Assembly (NCBI GenBank): GCA_964368495.1
Contig: CAYJAJ010000007.1
Coordinates: 5,640-69,639, forward strand
DNA length: 64,000 bases
Origin: CALVGQ01 sp964368495
GTDB lineage: Bacteria; Bacillota_I; Bacilli_A; Erysipelotrichales; Erysipelotrichaceae
Direction: 5' to 3'
Under the pieces are notes generated by a model. The model did not search any database. It was not told the origin of the DNA and was given only the letters and a program-made list of their open reading frames with translations. Shown here piece after piece: positions 8,170-17,047 of this stretch (position 1 is its first letter; each line of letters opens with the position of its first letter). The translations under genes were made by a program, and so were the position numbers.

Positions 8170-9125
8170 ACAAAGTAGTAGGCGTAATTGGACAAATGAA
8201 TGTTGACGTAATTTACCGTGACATTAACCGTATGCCTAATAAAGGGGAAGAGGTATTTGCATCTGATTTCAAAATTGCACTAGGTGGAGGACCTATGGTA
8301 ATTCCAATTCAATTAAATTTGCTTGGTGTAAAAAATAAACTGGGAACATATTTGGGAAATGATTTTCAATCAAGAATATCGGGTGATTTATTAAATGAAA
8401 TTAATTATCATAATGTTACAGTATTAAATACATTAAAAAAACACCCAGTAGTTGTTACTTCTGTTTTAACATCAATCGAAGAAAGAAGTTTCGTATGTTA
8501 TAACGAAGGAGCAAATGAAATTGAAGCAGGTGCTGATCAAGTATATGAATTTTATAAAGAATGTTCTGTGATTTTTTGTCCTCAAGATCCTGTAGTTGCA
8601 AAACGACTAAAAGATGAAGGAAAAACCGTTGTCTTTGATGTAGGCTGGAAAGATGACTTATCTTTAGAAGGAATTAAAGAATATTTAGAAATCTGTGATT
8701 ATTTTACACCAAATGAAAAAGAAATTGAAAAAATAATGGGAAGTAATGATTATCTTGAGTGTTTAGATCGATTATCTGAATATTTGAAATTTCCAATTAT
8801 TAAACTGGGATCACGTGGATGCATATGCAAACATAATAATGAATATATTTATGTTCCATCAATGCAATTTAACACAATTGATCCAACAGGTGCTGGAGAT
8901 AATTTCTTAACAGGACTCATCTATGGGTTAATATTAAATGCTGACCCAATTGAATGCTTAAAATATGGGAATGTATTTGGAGGGTTATCGACAGAAGTGT
9001 TAGGATGTTTCAGATTTGATCTTAGTGAAGAGTTAATAAATAAATATTATTATAATTATCCTGAAATTGAAAAATACACGACAAAGGAAGAGGCTAGAAA
9101 TAGCAAAAAATTCCATTGCGTTTGA
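8166..9125 (+). CDS. PfkB (ribokinase) family carbohydrate kinase
   Basis: This 319-residue kinase has an N-terminal substrate-binding GQMNVD segment, the GGG motif near residue 38 and the C-terminal anion-hole signature DPTGAGDNF (about 239-247) with the catalytic Asp. The start at 8166 is preferred over 8160 because GGAGG (8152-8156) is then 9 bp upstream. Candidate roles are phosphorylation of the sugar freed by the GH4 enzyme, or the IolC step (5-dehydro-2-deoxygluconate kinase), since no other kinase is present in the inositol operon. Its last 32 bp overlap the convergent regulator gene. Confidence 0.88.
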   Translation: MNKVVGVIGQMNVDVIYRDINRMPNKGEEVFASDFKIALGGGPMVIPIQLNLLGVKNKLGTYLGNDFQSRISGDLLNEINYHNVTVLNTLKKHPVVVTSVLTSIEERSFVCYNEGANEIEAGADQVYEFYKECSVIFCPQDPVVAKRLKDEGKTVVFDVGWKDDLSLEGIKEYLEICDYFTPNEKEIEKIMGSNDYLECLDRLSEYLKFPIIKLGSRGCICKHNNEYIYVPSMQFNTIDPTGAGDNFLTGLIYGLILNADPIECLKYGNVFGGLSTEVLGCFRFDLSEELINKYYYNYPEIEKYTTKEEARNSKKFHCV

Positions 9126-9849
9126 AATGATTGACATATAAATCATCAGGCTGACGATCAGTGACAATTGCATAAATGTTATCTAGTGTGCAGTAATTGT
9201 TGAATGTGATAACACCAAATTTAGAATGATCAGCTAAAACATATGATTTAACACTATTTTGAATCGCTTTTGCTTTAATTGCAGCTTCATAAAAATTCTC
9301 ATTTGTTAAACCTCTTGGAAGAGAAATTCCAGTTGTTGTCATAAAACATTTGTTGAAGTTAAATCGAAAGTTGTTTGTGTCTGAATAAAATGAGCGTGTG
9401 TCATTGTGATAATTACCACCGATTCCAATTACTGTCAAATTAGAGTAATGACTTGCAATTTCCATAATATCTAGGCTATGAGTAACAATTGTAATATTAG
9501 TTTTATCTTTAAGAAATGGAATTAAATGGATAGTTGTACTTCCAGAATCAATAAATATAATATCATTGTTATCAATTTGTTTAGCAGCGATTTCACAGAT
9601 TTTAATTTTCTCACTTGTGTTGATGTTCTTACGTTGTTTAACACTTACTGTAGTTTCGATACCAATGTTATCTTTGTTGTAAATAACACCACCGTATATT
9701 TTGGTAATAACATTACGTTTTTCAAGTTCATTAAGATCTCTTCTTAATGTTTGTATTGATACATTGAATTTACTAAGTAAATCATCAATGGATGCATATT
9801 GAGCTTGTGATAAAAATAATTCTAATTCGTACAATCTATTTATTTTCAT
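9094..9849 (-). CDS. DeoR family transcriptional regulator (IolR-like position)
   Basis: This 251-residue repressor has an N-terminal winged helix-turn-helix (about 15-55, with the family pattern SIQTLRRDLNELE and an IYGG turn). A C-terminal sugar-phosphate sensor domain follows, related to the ribose-5-phosphate isomerase fold (IDSGSTTIHL near 93-102). It is divergent from the inositol operon and convergent with the importer operon. In Bacillus the inositol repressor IolR is also a DeoR protein that responds to a phosphorylated inositol catabolite, so this is the likely controller. The ATG at 9849 is preferred over a GTG at 9858 because of the AGAGGTG ribosome site. Confidence 0.87.
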   Translation of the reverse strand: MKINRLYELELFLSQAQYASIDDLLSKFNVSIQTLRRDLNELEKRNVITKIYGGVIYNKDNIGIETTVSVKQRKNINTSEKIKICEIAAKQIDNNDIIFIDSGSTTIHLIPFLKDKTNITIVTHSLDIMEIASHYSNLTVIGIGGNYHNDTRSFYSDTNNFRFNFNKCFMTTTGISLPRGLTNENFYEAAIKAKAIQNSVKSYVLADHSKFGVITFNNYCTLDNIYAIVTDRQPDDLYVNHFKRNGIFCYF

Positions 9850-9869
9850 AAAAAACACCTCTATAAAGT

Positions 9870-9899
9870 ATTATAAAAGAATTCAAAAAAATTTACAAT
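9870..9899 (-). promoter_or_regulatory. Divergent promoter region between the DeoR regulator and the inositol operon
   Basis: On the minus strand TTGTAA (9898-9893) and TATAAT (9875-9870) are spaced by 17 bp, placing the start just before the regulator ribosome site. On the plus strand TACAAT (9894-9899) could serve as the -10 box of the inositol operon, with a poor -35 box. The two promoters overlap, so one bound repressor could control both. Confidence 0.6.
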
Positions 9900-9917
9900 G
9901 TAGAAAGGGTCGGCTAA

Positions 9918-10697
9918 ATGTTAAGAAATAATAAGTTAAATGAAGGATTTAATAAAGTATGCGATATTGAAAAAGATCACATGCTTATGGATGTTGATAT
10001 ATTAAAAGCACATAAAAATAACTTGTATGTTATTGAGGAAGCGAAGAAAGAGGTTGCAATTTTACTTGTAGAAGGCAATGTTAAAATATGCATTGATGAT
10101 GTTGTCTATGAATGTAAAAGAAATAGCTGTTTTCACGACAATGCTAAATGTGTGCACTTGCCTGCTGGTAAAAAAGTGACAATATGTGCAATCGAAGATA
10201 GTGAATGCTTAATTCAAAAAGCTTACAATGACTTAGAATTTGAAACTAAATTTTATGATGATAAATGCATTCTTCGTCAACAGTTTGGTGAAGGTAAGTT
10301 GTTTGATACAAGTAAACGTATCGTTACAACAATCTTTGATTATGAAAACGCACCTTATTCAAAGATGGTATTAGGTGAAATTATCAATCATCCAGGAATT
10401 TGGTCTAGCTATCCACCTCATTCTCATCCACATCCTGAAGTGTATTATTATCGTTTCAATAAACCGCAAGGATTTGGAACATGCTTTGTAGGGGAGGATG
10501 CATACAAAATCAATGATCATAGTGTTTCACTTATTCCAGGTGATTTAGTTCATCCACAAAATTCTGCTCCCGGATATGCAATGTATTATGTGTGGATGAT
10601 TCCACATTTACCAAACAATCCTTGGATTAAAACAAGAGATATGGATGAAAAGCACTCGTGGTTATTCAATGATGAGGAAGGAGTTATAAAGTTATAA
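9918..10697 (+). CDS. iolB: 5-deoxy-glucuronate isomerase (IolB/KduI family)
   Basis: This 259-residue double-cupin protein of the IolB/KduI family converts 5-deoxy-glucuronate to 5-dehydro-2-deoxygluconate in inositol catabolism. The C-terminal cupin carries the metal-binding HSHPHPE motif (about 171-177) and a late HPQNSAPGYAMYY segment typical of IolB. It is the first gene of the inositol operon, behind GAAAGGG. The N-terminal 90 residues look more diverged than the C-terminal half. The gene is about the usual IolB length. Confidence 0.85.
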   Translation: MLRNNKLNEGFNKVCDIEKDHMLMDVDILKAHKNNLYVIEEAKKEVAILLVEGNVKICIDDVVYECKRNSCFHDNAKCVHLPAGKKVTICAIEDSECLIQKAYNDLEFETKFYDDKCILRQQFGEGKLFDTSKRIVTTIFDYENAPYSKMVLGEIINHPGIWSSYPPHSHPHPEVYYYRFNKPQGFGTCFVGEDAYKINDHSVSLIPGDLVHPQNSAPGYAMYYVWMIPHLPNNPWIKTRDMDEKHSWLFNDEEGVIKL

Positions 10698-10699
10698 TT

Positions 10700-12604
10700 A
10701 TGAAAACAGTACAATGTACAGTTGGACAAGCAATTGTTAAATTTTTAGATCAACAGTTTATTGAAGTTGATGGAGTTGTTACAAAATATGTGGAAGGTGT
10801 TAGCGTCATCTTTGGACATGGCATTGTTCTTGGTCTAGGAGAAGCTTTGTGTAATGAAAAACACAATTTAAAGGTTTATCAAGGTAAAAATGAACAAGGG
10901 CAAGCGCATATGGCAATGGGATATGCTAAACAGAAATTGCGTCGTTCAATCATCGCAGTTTCTGCATCTGTGGGTCCTGGTTCAGCTAATATGGTGACTG
11001 CGGCTGCAACAGCTACTGCTAATCATATTCCACTTTTACTTCTGCCTGCAGATACATTTGCCACACGCCAACCTGACCCTGTTTTGCAACAAATAGAGCA
11101 GACATACGACTTAGGAATTTCTACAAACGATGCATTTAAACCTGTTAGTAAATATTTTGATAGAATACATCGTCCTGAACAAGTTATGAGTGCAATGCTC
11201 AATGCAATAAGAACATTAATCAATCCTGAAACATGTGGAGCAGTGACTATTGCTATTCCGCAGGATGTTCAAGGAGAGATTTATGATTATCCTGAAACGT
11301 TTTTTGAAAAAAGAATTCATCATTTTTCACGTAGAAGTGCCGAGCAATCACAAATTGATAAATTTGTTGAAATGCTAAACAAGTCTACTCATCCACTAAT
11401 TATCTGTGGAGGAGGAGTTCGCTACAGTGATGCTGGAGATGCATTAAAAGAATTCTCTAAAAAATACTGTATTCCGGTAGTAGAAACTCAAGCTGGAAAA
11501 TCAAGCATTAGTTGTGAGTTTGAATATAACTTGGGTGGTGTTGGTGTAACTGGTAATTTGGCTGCAAATCTTGTAGCTAGAAAATCTGATTTGATTATTG
11601 GATTAGGAACTAGAATGACTGACTTTACAACAGGTTCGAAAGAATTGTTTGCAAAATCAAAAGTTGTTCAAGTTAATGTGAGTGATTTTCAAGCTATGAA
11701 ATTAGATGCTTATCCAATTGTAGCGGATGCAAAAACTTTTCTTCAACAAATCATGGATGAAAACATTAATGTTTTCTCTACTGAATCTTTCATGAAATGT
11801 AAAAAATTATGGATTGAAGAAAGAAATCGACTTGTATCAAAGACAGTTGATGCAGAAAGTGAAGTTGTTCAAAATTATAATAAACAACTTAATGAGTTTA
11901 AGGAAGTAACAAACTCACAGCTAACACAAACACAAGCGTTAGGAATAATTAATGATACTTGTCAAAATAACATCGTTGTGGGTGCTAGTGGATCACTTCC
12001 TGGTGACCTTCAAAGAATGTGGCAACAAAAAGAACAATATGGATATCATGTTGAATATGGTTATTCTTGTATGGGATATGAGGTAGCAGCAGCATTAGGT
12101 GCCAAAATTGCCTATCCAGATAAAAATGTTTATAGTATGGTAGGAGATGCAGCATTCATTATGCTTCACAGCGAAATTTATACTTCTTTGCAAGAGAATA
12201 AAAAAATAAATATTTGTTTATTTGATAACATGAGTAATGGATGCATTAATAATCTTCAAATGGGGAATGGACTAGATAGTTTCTGTACTGATTTTAGAAA
12301 AAGAAATGAATCGAGTAATCAATTGGATGGAGAATTGTTGCCAGTAGATTTTGCAAAAATAGCGGAAGGTTATGGATGCAAAGGATATACAATTAAAACT
12401 AAGGAGGAACTAGTCGAAGCTTTAAAAGACAGTGAATCGGTAAATAAAACAGTGTTATTTGACATCAAAGTATTACCAAAATCGATGACACATGATTATG
12501 ATTCATGGTGGAATGTTGGTTTGGCTAGTCAAAGTAATAAAAAAGAAGTGAATGAGTGTTACGAGAAATTAGTTGAAAAGCGTAAAAATGCAAGGAGGTA
12601 CTAA
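10700..12604 (+). CDS. iolD: 3D-(3,5/4)-trihydroxycyclohexane-1,2-dione hydrolase (IolD)
   Basis: This 634-residue thiamine-diphosphate enzyme opens the cyclitol ring after dehydration of inosose. It follows the three-domain plan of acetolactate-synthase relatives: an N-terminal pyrimidine-binding domain with the catalytic Glu in VYQGKNEQGQAH (about 55-66), a central domain, and a C-terminal diphosphate-binding domain with GDAAF (about 482) followed by the NGCINN metal segment. Length matches IolD (about 640). It starts 2 bp after iolB, and the only SD-like sequence lies about 16 bp upstream, which suggests translational coupling. Ring opening is the committed inositol step, so the presence of this gene is the strongest evidence that the operon degrades an inositol. 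Confidence 0.93.
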   Translation: MKTVQCTVGQAIVKFLDQQFIEVDGVVTKYVEGVSVIFGHGIVLGLGEALCNEKHNLKVYQGKNEQGQAHMAMGYAKQKLRRSIIAVSASVGPGSANMVTAAATATANHIPLLLLPADTFATRQPDPVLQQIEQTYDLGISTNDAFKPVSKYFDRIHRPEQVMSAMLNAIRTLINPETCGAVTIAIPQDVQGEIYDYPETFFEKRIHHFSRRSAEQSQIDKFVEMLNKSTHPLIICGGGVRYSDAGDALKEFSKKYCIPVVETQAGKSSISCEFEYNLGGVGVTGNLAANLVARKSDLIIGLGTRMTDFTTGSKELFAKSKVVQVNVSDFQAMKLDAYPIVADAKTFLQQIMDENINVFSTESFMKCKKLWIEERNRLVSKTVDAESEVVQNYNKQLNEFKEVTNSQLTQTQALGIINDTCQNNIVVGASGSLPGDLQRMWQQKEQYGYHVEYGYSCMGYEVAAALGAKIAYPDKNVYSMVGDAAFIMLHSEIYTSLQENKKINICLFDNMSNGCINNLQMGNGLDSFCTDFRKRNESSNQLDGELLPVDFAKIAEGYGCKGYTIKTKEELVEALKDSESVNKTVLFDIKVLPKSMTHDYDSWWNVGLASQSNKKEVNECYEKLVEKRKNARRY

Positions 12605-12605
12605 T

Positions 12606-13502
12606 ATGGATTCAAATAAAGTTAAATTAGCAATAGCACCAATCGCATGGACAAATGATGACTTAGTTGAACTTGGCAAAGACAATACATTTGAACAATG
12701 TGTTAGCGAAATGGCTCTAGCTGGTTATTCGGGAAGTGAAGTAGGTAATAAATATCCCAAAGATCCAGAAGTGCTTAAAAAGTACTTGGATATTAGAAAT
12801 TTACAAATTTGTAATGCATGGTACTCTACGTTTTTTACATCAGATCAATTTGATGAAACAGTTGAGGGATTTATTAAACATCGTGATTTCTTGTATGAAA
12901 TGGGAGCAAAAGTCATTGGTATTAGTGAACAAGGAAACAGTATACAAGGAAAGGCTCTTCCAGTTTTTGATAAGAAACCAATTTATACAGATGAAGAATG
13001 GAAAAAAGTAATTTCGGGATTTAATCAATTAGCTGATTTAGCTAATGAAAAAGGAATGAAATTATGTGTACATCATCATATGGGAACTGGAGTTGAAACA
13101 GAAGAAGAAATTGATAAGTTAATGCAAGATTCACAAGAGAATGTGTATTTGTTGTATGACACAGGACATCTTTATTACTCGTCACACAGCCAAGAAATGG
13201 TAGAAAGAGTACTAAAGAAACACATTCATAGAATTGTACATGTGCACTTAAAAGATGTTCGAGAAGAAAAGTTAAATGAAGTGCTTTCAGCAAAACAAAG
13301 CTTCCTAGAAGGCGTATTCAATGGAGTGTTTACAGTTCCAGGAGACGGTGTTATTAATTTTGACAATGTATTTAAAATACTAGATGAATATGATTATTCA
13401 GGATGGATGGTTGTTGAAGCTGAGCAAGACCCAAGTGTTGCGAACCCATTTGAATATGCACTAAAAGCAAGAAAATTTATTAATGAAAAAACAGGACTAT
13501 AG
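12606..13502 (+). CDS. iolE: Myo-inosose-2 dehydratase (IolE)
   Basis: This 298-residue xylose-isomerase-like TIM barrel matches IolE, which removes water from scyllo-inosose to give the trione IolD uses. Family landmarks are APIAWTNDD near the start, CVHHHMGTGVET around 155-166, LLYDTGHLYYS around 184-194, VHVHLKDVR around 216-224 and VPGDGVINF around 250-258. An AAGGAGGT site lies 7 bp before the ATG at 12606; longer upstream versions would run inside iolD. Confidence 0.92.
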   Translation: MDSNKVKLAIAPIAWTNDDLVELGKDNTFEQCVSEMALAGYSGSEVGNKYPKDPEVLKKYLDIRNLQICNAWYSTFFTSDQFDETVEGFIKHRDFLYEMGAKVIGISEQGNSIQGKALPVFDKKPIYTDEEWKKVISGFNQLADLANEKGMKLCVHHHMGTGVETEEEIDKLMQDSQENVYLLYDTGHLYYSSHSQEMVERVLKKHIHRIVHVHLKDVREEKLNEVLSAKQSFLEGVFNGVFTVPGDGVINFDNVFKILDEYDYSGWMVVEAEQDPSVANPFEYALKARKFINEKTGL

Positions 13503-13512
13503 GAGAAAAATA

Positions 13513-14523
13513 ATGTTAAATATTGGGATTATTGGATTTGGACGAATCGGTAAAGTTCATGCAAAGAGTATTCAATATTATGTGAGTAATGCAAAAGTAA
13601 AAACGATTTGTGATCCGTTTTTAAATGATGAACAAGTTGCCTTTGCGAAAGAACTAGGGATACTTAATTGTACAAAAAATGTAGATGATATCTTAAATGA
13701 TAAAGACATTGATGCAGTGTTAATTTGTAGCTCTACAGATACTCATGCTGATTTGTCAATTAAAGCTGCACAAGCTAAGAAACACATCTTCTGCGAGAAA
13801 CCAGTGGATACAGATGTTGAGCGCATTAAAGAAGTAATGAAAATTGTTAAAGAAGCCAATGTTAAATATCAAGTTGGATTTAATAGAAGATTCGATCACA
13901 ACTTTAAAGCAATGAAAGAGGCAGTAGCAAGTGGAGTGATTGGAGAACCTCATAGCATTTCAATACTTTCAAGAGACCCAGAAGCACCACCATTAGAATA
14001 TGTTAAAGTATCTGGTGGGATGTTCTTGGACATGACGATACATGATTTTGATATGGCAAGATATTTAGCAGGTAGTGAAATTACTGAGGTATATGCTGTT
14101 GCAGATGCATTAGTTAATCCAAAAATTAAAGAGCTTAATGATGTAGATAGCGCATTGATTACATTAAAATTTGAAAATGGGGCTATGGGAGTTATTTCAA
14201 ACAGCAGAAGAGCTGCATATGGGTATGATCAAAGAGCTGAAGTTTTTGGAAGTAAAGGAGCTATTCATAGTAATAATGATACTTCTAACACCACAGTTAT
14301 TAGCAATGAAACTGGAATTATTTCTCAAAAACCACTTCACTTCTTCTTAGAGCGATATATGCAATCATTTACAGATGAAATAATAAGTTTCATAAATGCA
14401 ATTGAAAACAACACTGATTGTGAAGTCAATGCCTATGACGGACTAATTCCAGTATGTGTTGCCAAAGCTGCAATGAAATCTCTTCAAGAAAATAGACCAG
14501 TTAAATTAAGTGAAATTAAATAG
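13513..14523 (+). CDS. iolG: Inositol 2-dehydrogenase (IolG)
   Basis: This 336-residue oxidoreductase of the GFO/IDH/MocA family has an N-terminal NAD fold (GIIGFGRIGKVHA, about 4-16) and the EKPVDTD motif with catalytic Lys near 94-100. A C-terminal barrel half carries the GGMFLDMTIHDFDMARY signature (about 166-182) with the active-site Asp/His pair. It oxidises myo-inositol to scyllo-inosose, the first step of the pathway. The ATG at 13513 has AGGAG 7-8 bp upstream and sits 10 bp after iolE, ruling out the overlapping longer frame. Confidence 0.92.
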   Translation: MLNIGIIGFGRIGKVHAKSIQYYVSNAKVKTICDPFLNDEQVAFAKELGILNCTKNVDDILNDKDIDAVLICSSTDTHADLSIKAAQAKKHIFCEKPVDTDVERIKEVMKIVKEANVKYQVGFNRRFDHNFKAMKEAVASGVIGEPHSISILSRDPEAPPLEYVKVSGGMFLDMTIHDFDMARYLAGSEITEVYAVADALVNPKIKELNDVDSALITLKFENGAMGVISNSRRAAYGYDQRAEVFGSKGAIHSNNDTSNTTVISNETGIISQKPLHFFLERYMQSFTDEIISFINAIENNTDCEVNAYDGLIPVCVAKAAMKSLQENRPVKLSEIK

Positions 14524-14536
14524 GGGGTAAATGAAA

Positions 14537-15979
14537 ATGAAATATGGAAAAATAGATAATTATATTAATGGACAAGCAAAATCAGGATCTGGAGATATTT
14601 CTCATATTTATTGTCCTGCAGATGATTCAATTATAGCAACACTTCAATATTCAACTGCGAGTGATGTTGATGAGGCTGTAATGCACGCAAGTAAAGCTCA
14701 GGAAAGTTGGAAAAAGCTTACTTTCAAAGAACGTGCTAAAGTAATATTTAAATTAAGAAACGAATTTGAAAAAAATCGTGAAGAAATTGCACAATGCATT
14801 ACGGATGAAAATGGGAAAGCAAAAGCAGAAAGTTATGCTGCTGTAGATAAAGCAATTGAATTATGTGAGTTTGCGGTTTCTGTTCCAGCGATTTTGGCTG
14901 ATCGATGCGAATATGTTTCGAAAGGGATTGAAGTTAAAGAAATTTCATCACCAGTGGGTGTAGTTGCATCAATCACGCCATTTAATTTCCCATTAATGGT
15001 TCCGATGTGGACTATTGCGAATGCAATTGTCTGTGGAAATGCAATGATTTTGAAGCCTAGTGAATTAACTCCGATTACTGCTGCTAAAATAGCACAATGC
15101 ATTAAAGATGCAGGAGTACCTGAGGGAATTTTCCAAGTGGTTCACGGTGGTAAAGATGTAGTAGAAGCAATTTGTGATCATCCAGGAATCAACGTAGTGA
15201 CTTTTGTTGGATCAACACCTGTTGCGAAAATTGTTTATCAAAGAGCTACTTCAGCATTTAAAAGATGTTTATCAATGGGTGGTGCAAAAAATCATATCTT
15301 AGTTACACCAGAAGTTAATCCACAAGTTGTTGCTAATGAAATATGTTCAGCAGCTTATGGAATGAGTGGACAAAGATGTATGGCAGCATCTGTGTTAGTT
15401 GCAATTGGAAATTGTAAAGCAGTAATTGATGAAGTTATTAGACTATCTAAATCAATGGTTGTTGGAAAAGATATGCCACCTCTTGTTACAAGGGATGCAG
15501 TTACTAAAGTACATCGCTTTATCGAAAGTACTAAAGGAAATGTATTGGTTGATGGACGTGCTTATAAACTTGAAGGAAATGACAACGGCTATTATATCGG
15601 GCCAACGGTTATCGAATATGATGATTATCATGATATGTCACAAGAAGAAATATTTGCACCGACACTTGAAATTATTCATGTAAAAGATATTGAAGAAGCA
15701 CTAGCTGTTCAAAATAGTAGCCCGTACGCAAATGGTGCAAGTATCTTTACTGATACAGGACGTTATGCTCATGAAGCTGTTCTTGGTTTATCATCAGGAA
15801 TGTTAGGGGTTAATATTGGTGTTCCAGTTCCTCGTGATCCATTCTCATTTGGCGGACTAAAAGCTTCTAAGTTTGGTCTAGGGGATATTACTGGATTTGA
15901 TTCACTTCCTTTGTATATTAATAAACAAAAAGTTACGACAAAATGGAATCCAAAAGATAAAAAAGATTGGATGAGCTAG
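14537..15979 (+). CDS. iolA: Methylmalonate-semialdehyde dehydrogenase, acylating (MmsA/IolA)
   Basis: This 480-residue CoA-acylating aldehyde dehydrogenase has ASITPFNFPLMVP (about 140-152), the NAD loop FVGSTPVA (about 220-227) and the catalytic Cys in GQRCMAAS (about 278-285). It would convert malonate semialdehyde to acetyl-CoA and CO2, the exit of inositol catabolism. An AGGGGGT site (14522-14528) gives better spacing to the ATG at 14537 than to the one at 14531. Length matches the family, and the operon position next to iolG supports the role. Confidence 0.9.
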   Translation: MKYGKIDNYINGQAKSGSGDISHIYCPADDSIIATLQYSTASDVDEAVMHASKAQESWKKLTFKERAKVIFKLRNEFEKNREEIAQCITDENGKAKAESYAAVDKAIELCEFAVSVPAILADRCEYVSKGIEVKEISSPVGVVASITPFNFPLMVPMWTIANAIVCGNAMILKPSELTPITAAKIAQCIKDAGVPEGIFQVVHGGKDVVEAICDHPGINVVTFVGSTPVAKIVYQRATSAFKRCLSMGGAKNHILVTPEVNPQVVANEICSAAYGMSGQRCMAASVLVAIGNCKAVIDEVIRLSKSMVVGKDMPPLVTRDAVTKVHRFIESTKGNVLVDGRAYKLEGNDNGYYIGPTVIEYDDYHDMSQEEIFAPTLEIIHVKDIEEALAVQNSSPYANGASIFTDTGRYAHEAVLGLSSGMLGVNIGVPVPRDPFSFGGLKASKFGLGDITGFDSLPLYINKQKVTTKWNPKDKKDWMS

Positions 15980-15988
15980 GAGGAGCCT

Positions 15989-17044
15989 ATGGATAAATTA
16001 CTTGAAACAGTTCAAAAGTATCCACAAACTGAAATTTGGAATGATTCTTGTTCATGTAAAGAATTGCAGTATTGCGTTGATCGTTTAGGTTCTGGAGCTA
16101 CGACAAACCCAGTAATCGTATTGAATGTTCTTCAAAGTGAACTGCCTGATTGGGAAGGGACAATTAAAGAAATAATTAAAAGCAACAAATCGTTTACAGA
16201 AGATGATGTTGCATGGAAAGTAATCGAAAAGATGGCCTATAAAGCCTCTAAAATATTGTATCCGCAGTTTAAAGAAACTCATGGTCAAAAAGGAAGAATA
16301 TCACTTCAAACAAATGCTAAATATTATAACAACAAAGATAAAATGGTTGAGCACGCAGTTCATTTAGCTGCAGTTTGTGAGAATTCACAAATTAAAGCAC
16401 CATCATCTAAAGCTGGAATTGAAGCGTTTGAAGAAATGACCTATCAAGGTGTTAGTGTTAATGCAACAGTGTCATTTACTGTTGCACAAGCAGTTGAAGT
16501 TGCGCAAGCTGTTGAAAGAGGATTAAAACGAAGAGAAGCTGAAGGGTTAGATACATCTTTGATGCATCCGGTTTGCACAATTATGGTGGGGCGTGTTGAT
16601 GATTATTTGAAAAAAGTTGTCGAAGAAGATAATCTAGATGTTGATGAGAAATGCTTAGATTTTGCAGGTATTGCAATAGCTAAAAAAGCATATTCAATTT
16701 ATAAAGAAAAAGGTTATCGAACAAAACTATTAATTGCAGCATATCGTAATCATTATCATTGGTCTAGTTTTGTTGGAGGAGATGTTGTCTTAACAATTCC
16801 GTATAAATGGCAACAAAAGTTTAATGAATCTGATGTTGAAGTAAAAGATGAAATTAATAATCCAGTTAATGATGCTTGTTTAGAACAATTAAATAAAATT
16901 GAAGAATTTAGAAAGGGATACGATGAAAATTTAGCGATGGAAGAGTTTGAAAAATATGGTGCATTTATAGCTACAATGAACCAATTTCTAAGTGGGTATG
17001 ACCAACTTATTCAACTTATTCGTCCTTATTTCTTCGAAGGATAG
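15989..17044 (+). CDS. Transaldolase-family protein in the inositol operon
   Basis: This 351-residue protein shows class I transaldolase landmarks. They are GATTNP near residue 35-40, a Schiff-base lysine in SQIKAPSSKAG (about 133-143), the strand-turn VSVNATVSFTVAQA (about 154-167) and the late LLIAAYRNH...GGDVVLTIP segment. It is longer than minimal fructose-6-phosphate aldolases and lacks the full C-terminus of true TalB proteins. No IolJ class II aldolase is in this operon, so this could be the class I aldolase that splits the phosphorylated ring-opening product into a triose phosphate and malonate semialdehyde. That is inference from context. It may also act on an unrelated sugar. Confidence 0.78.
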   Translation: MDKLLETVQKYPQTEIWNDSCSCKELQYCVDRLGSGATTNPVIVLNVLQSELPDWEGTIKEIIKSNKSFTEDDVAWKVIEKMAYKASKILYPQFKETHGQKGRISLQTNAKYYNNKDKMVEHAVHLAAVCENSQIKAPSSKAGIEAFEEMTYQGVSVNATVSFTVAQAVEVAQAVERGLKRREAEGLDTSLMHPVCTIMVGRVDDYLKKVVEEDNLDVDEKCLDFAGIAIAKKAYSIYKEKGYRTKLLIAAYRNHYHWSSFVGGDVVLTIPYKWQQKFNESDVEVKDEINNPVNDACLEQLNKIEEFRKGYDENLAMEEFEKYGAFIATMNQFLSGYDQLIQLIRPYFFEG

Positions 17045-17047
17045 TTT

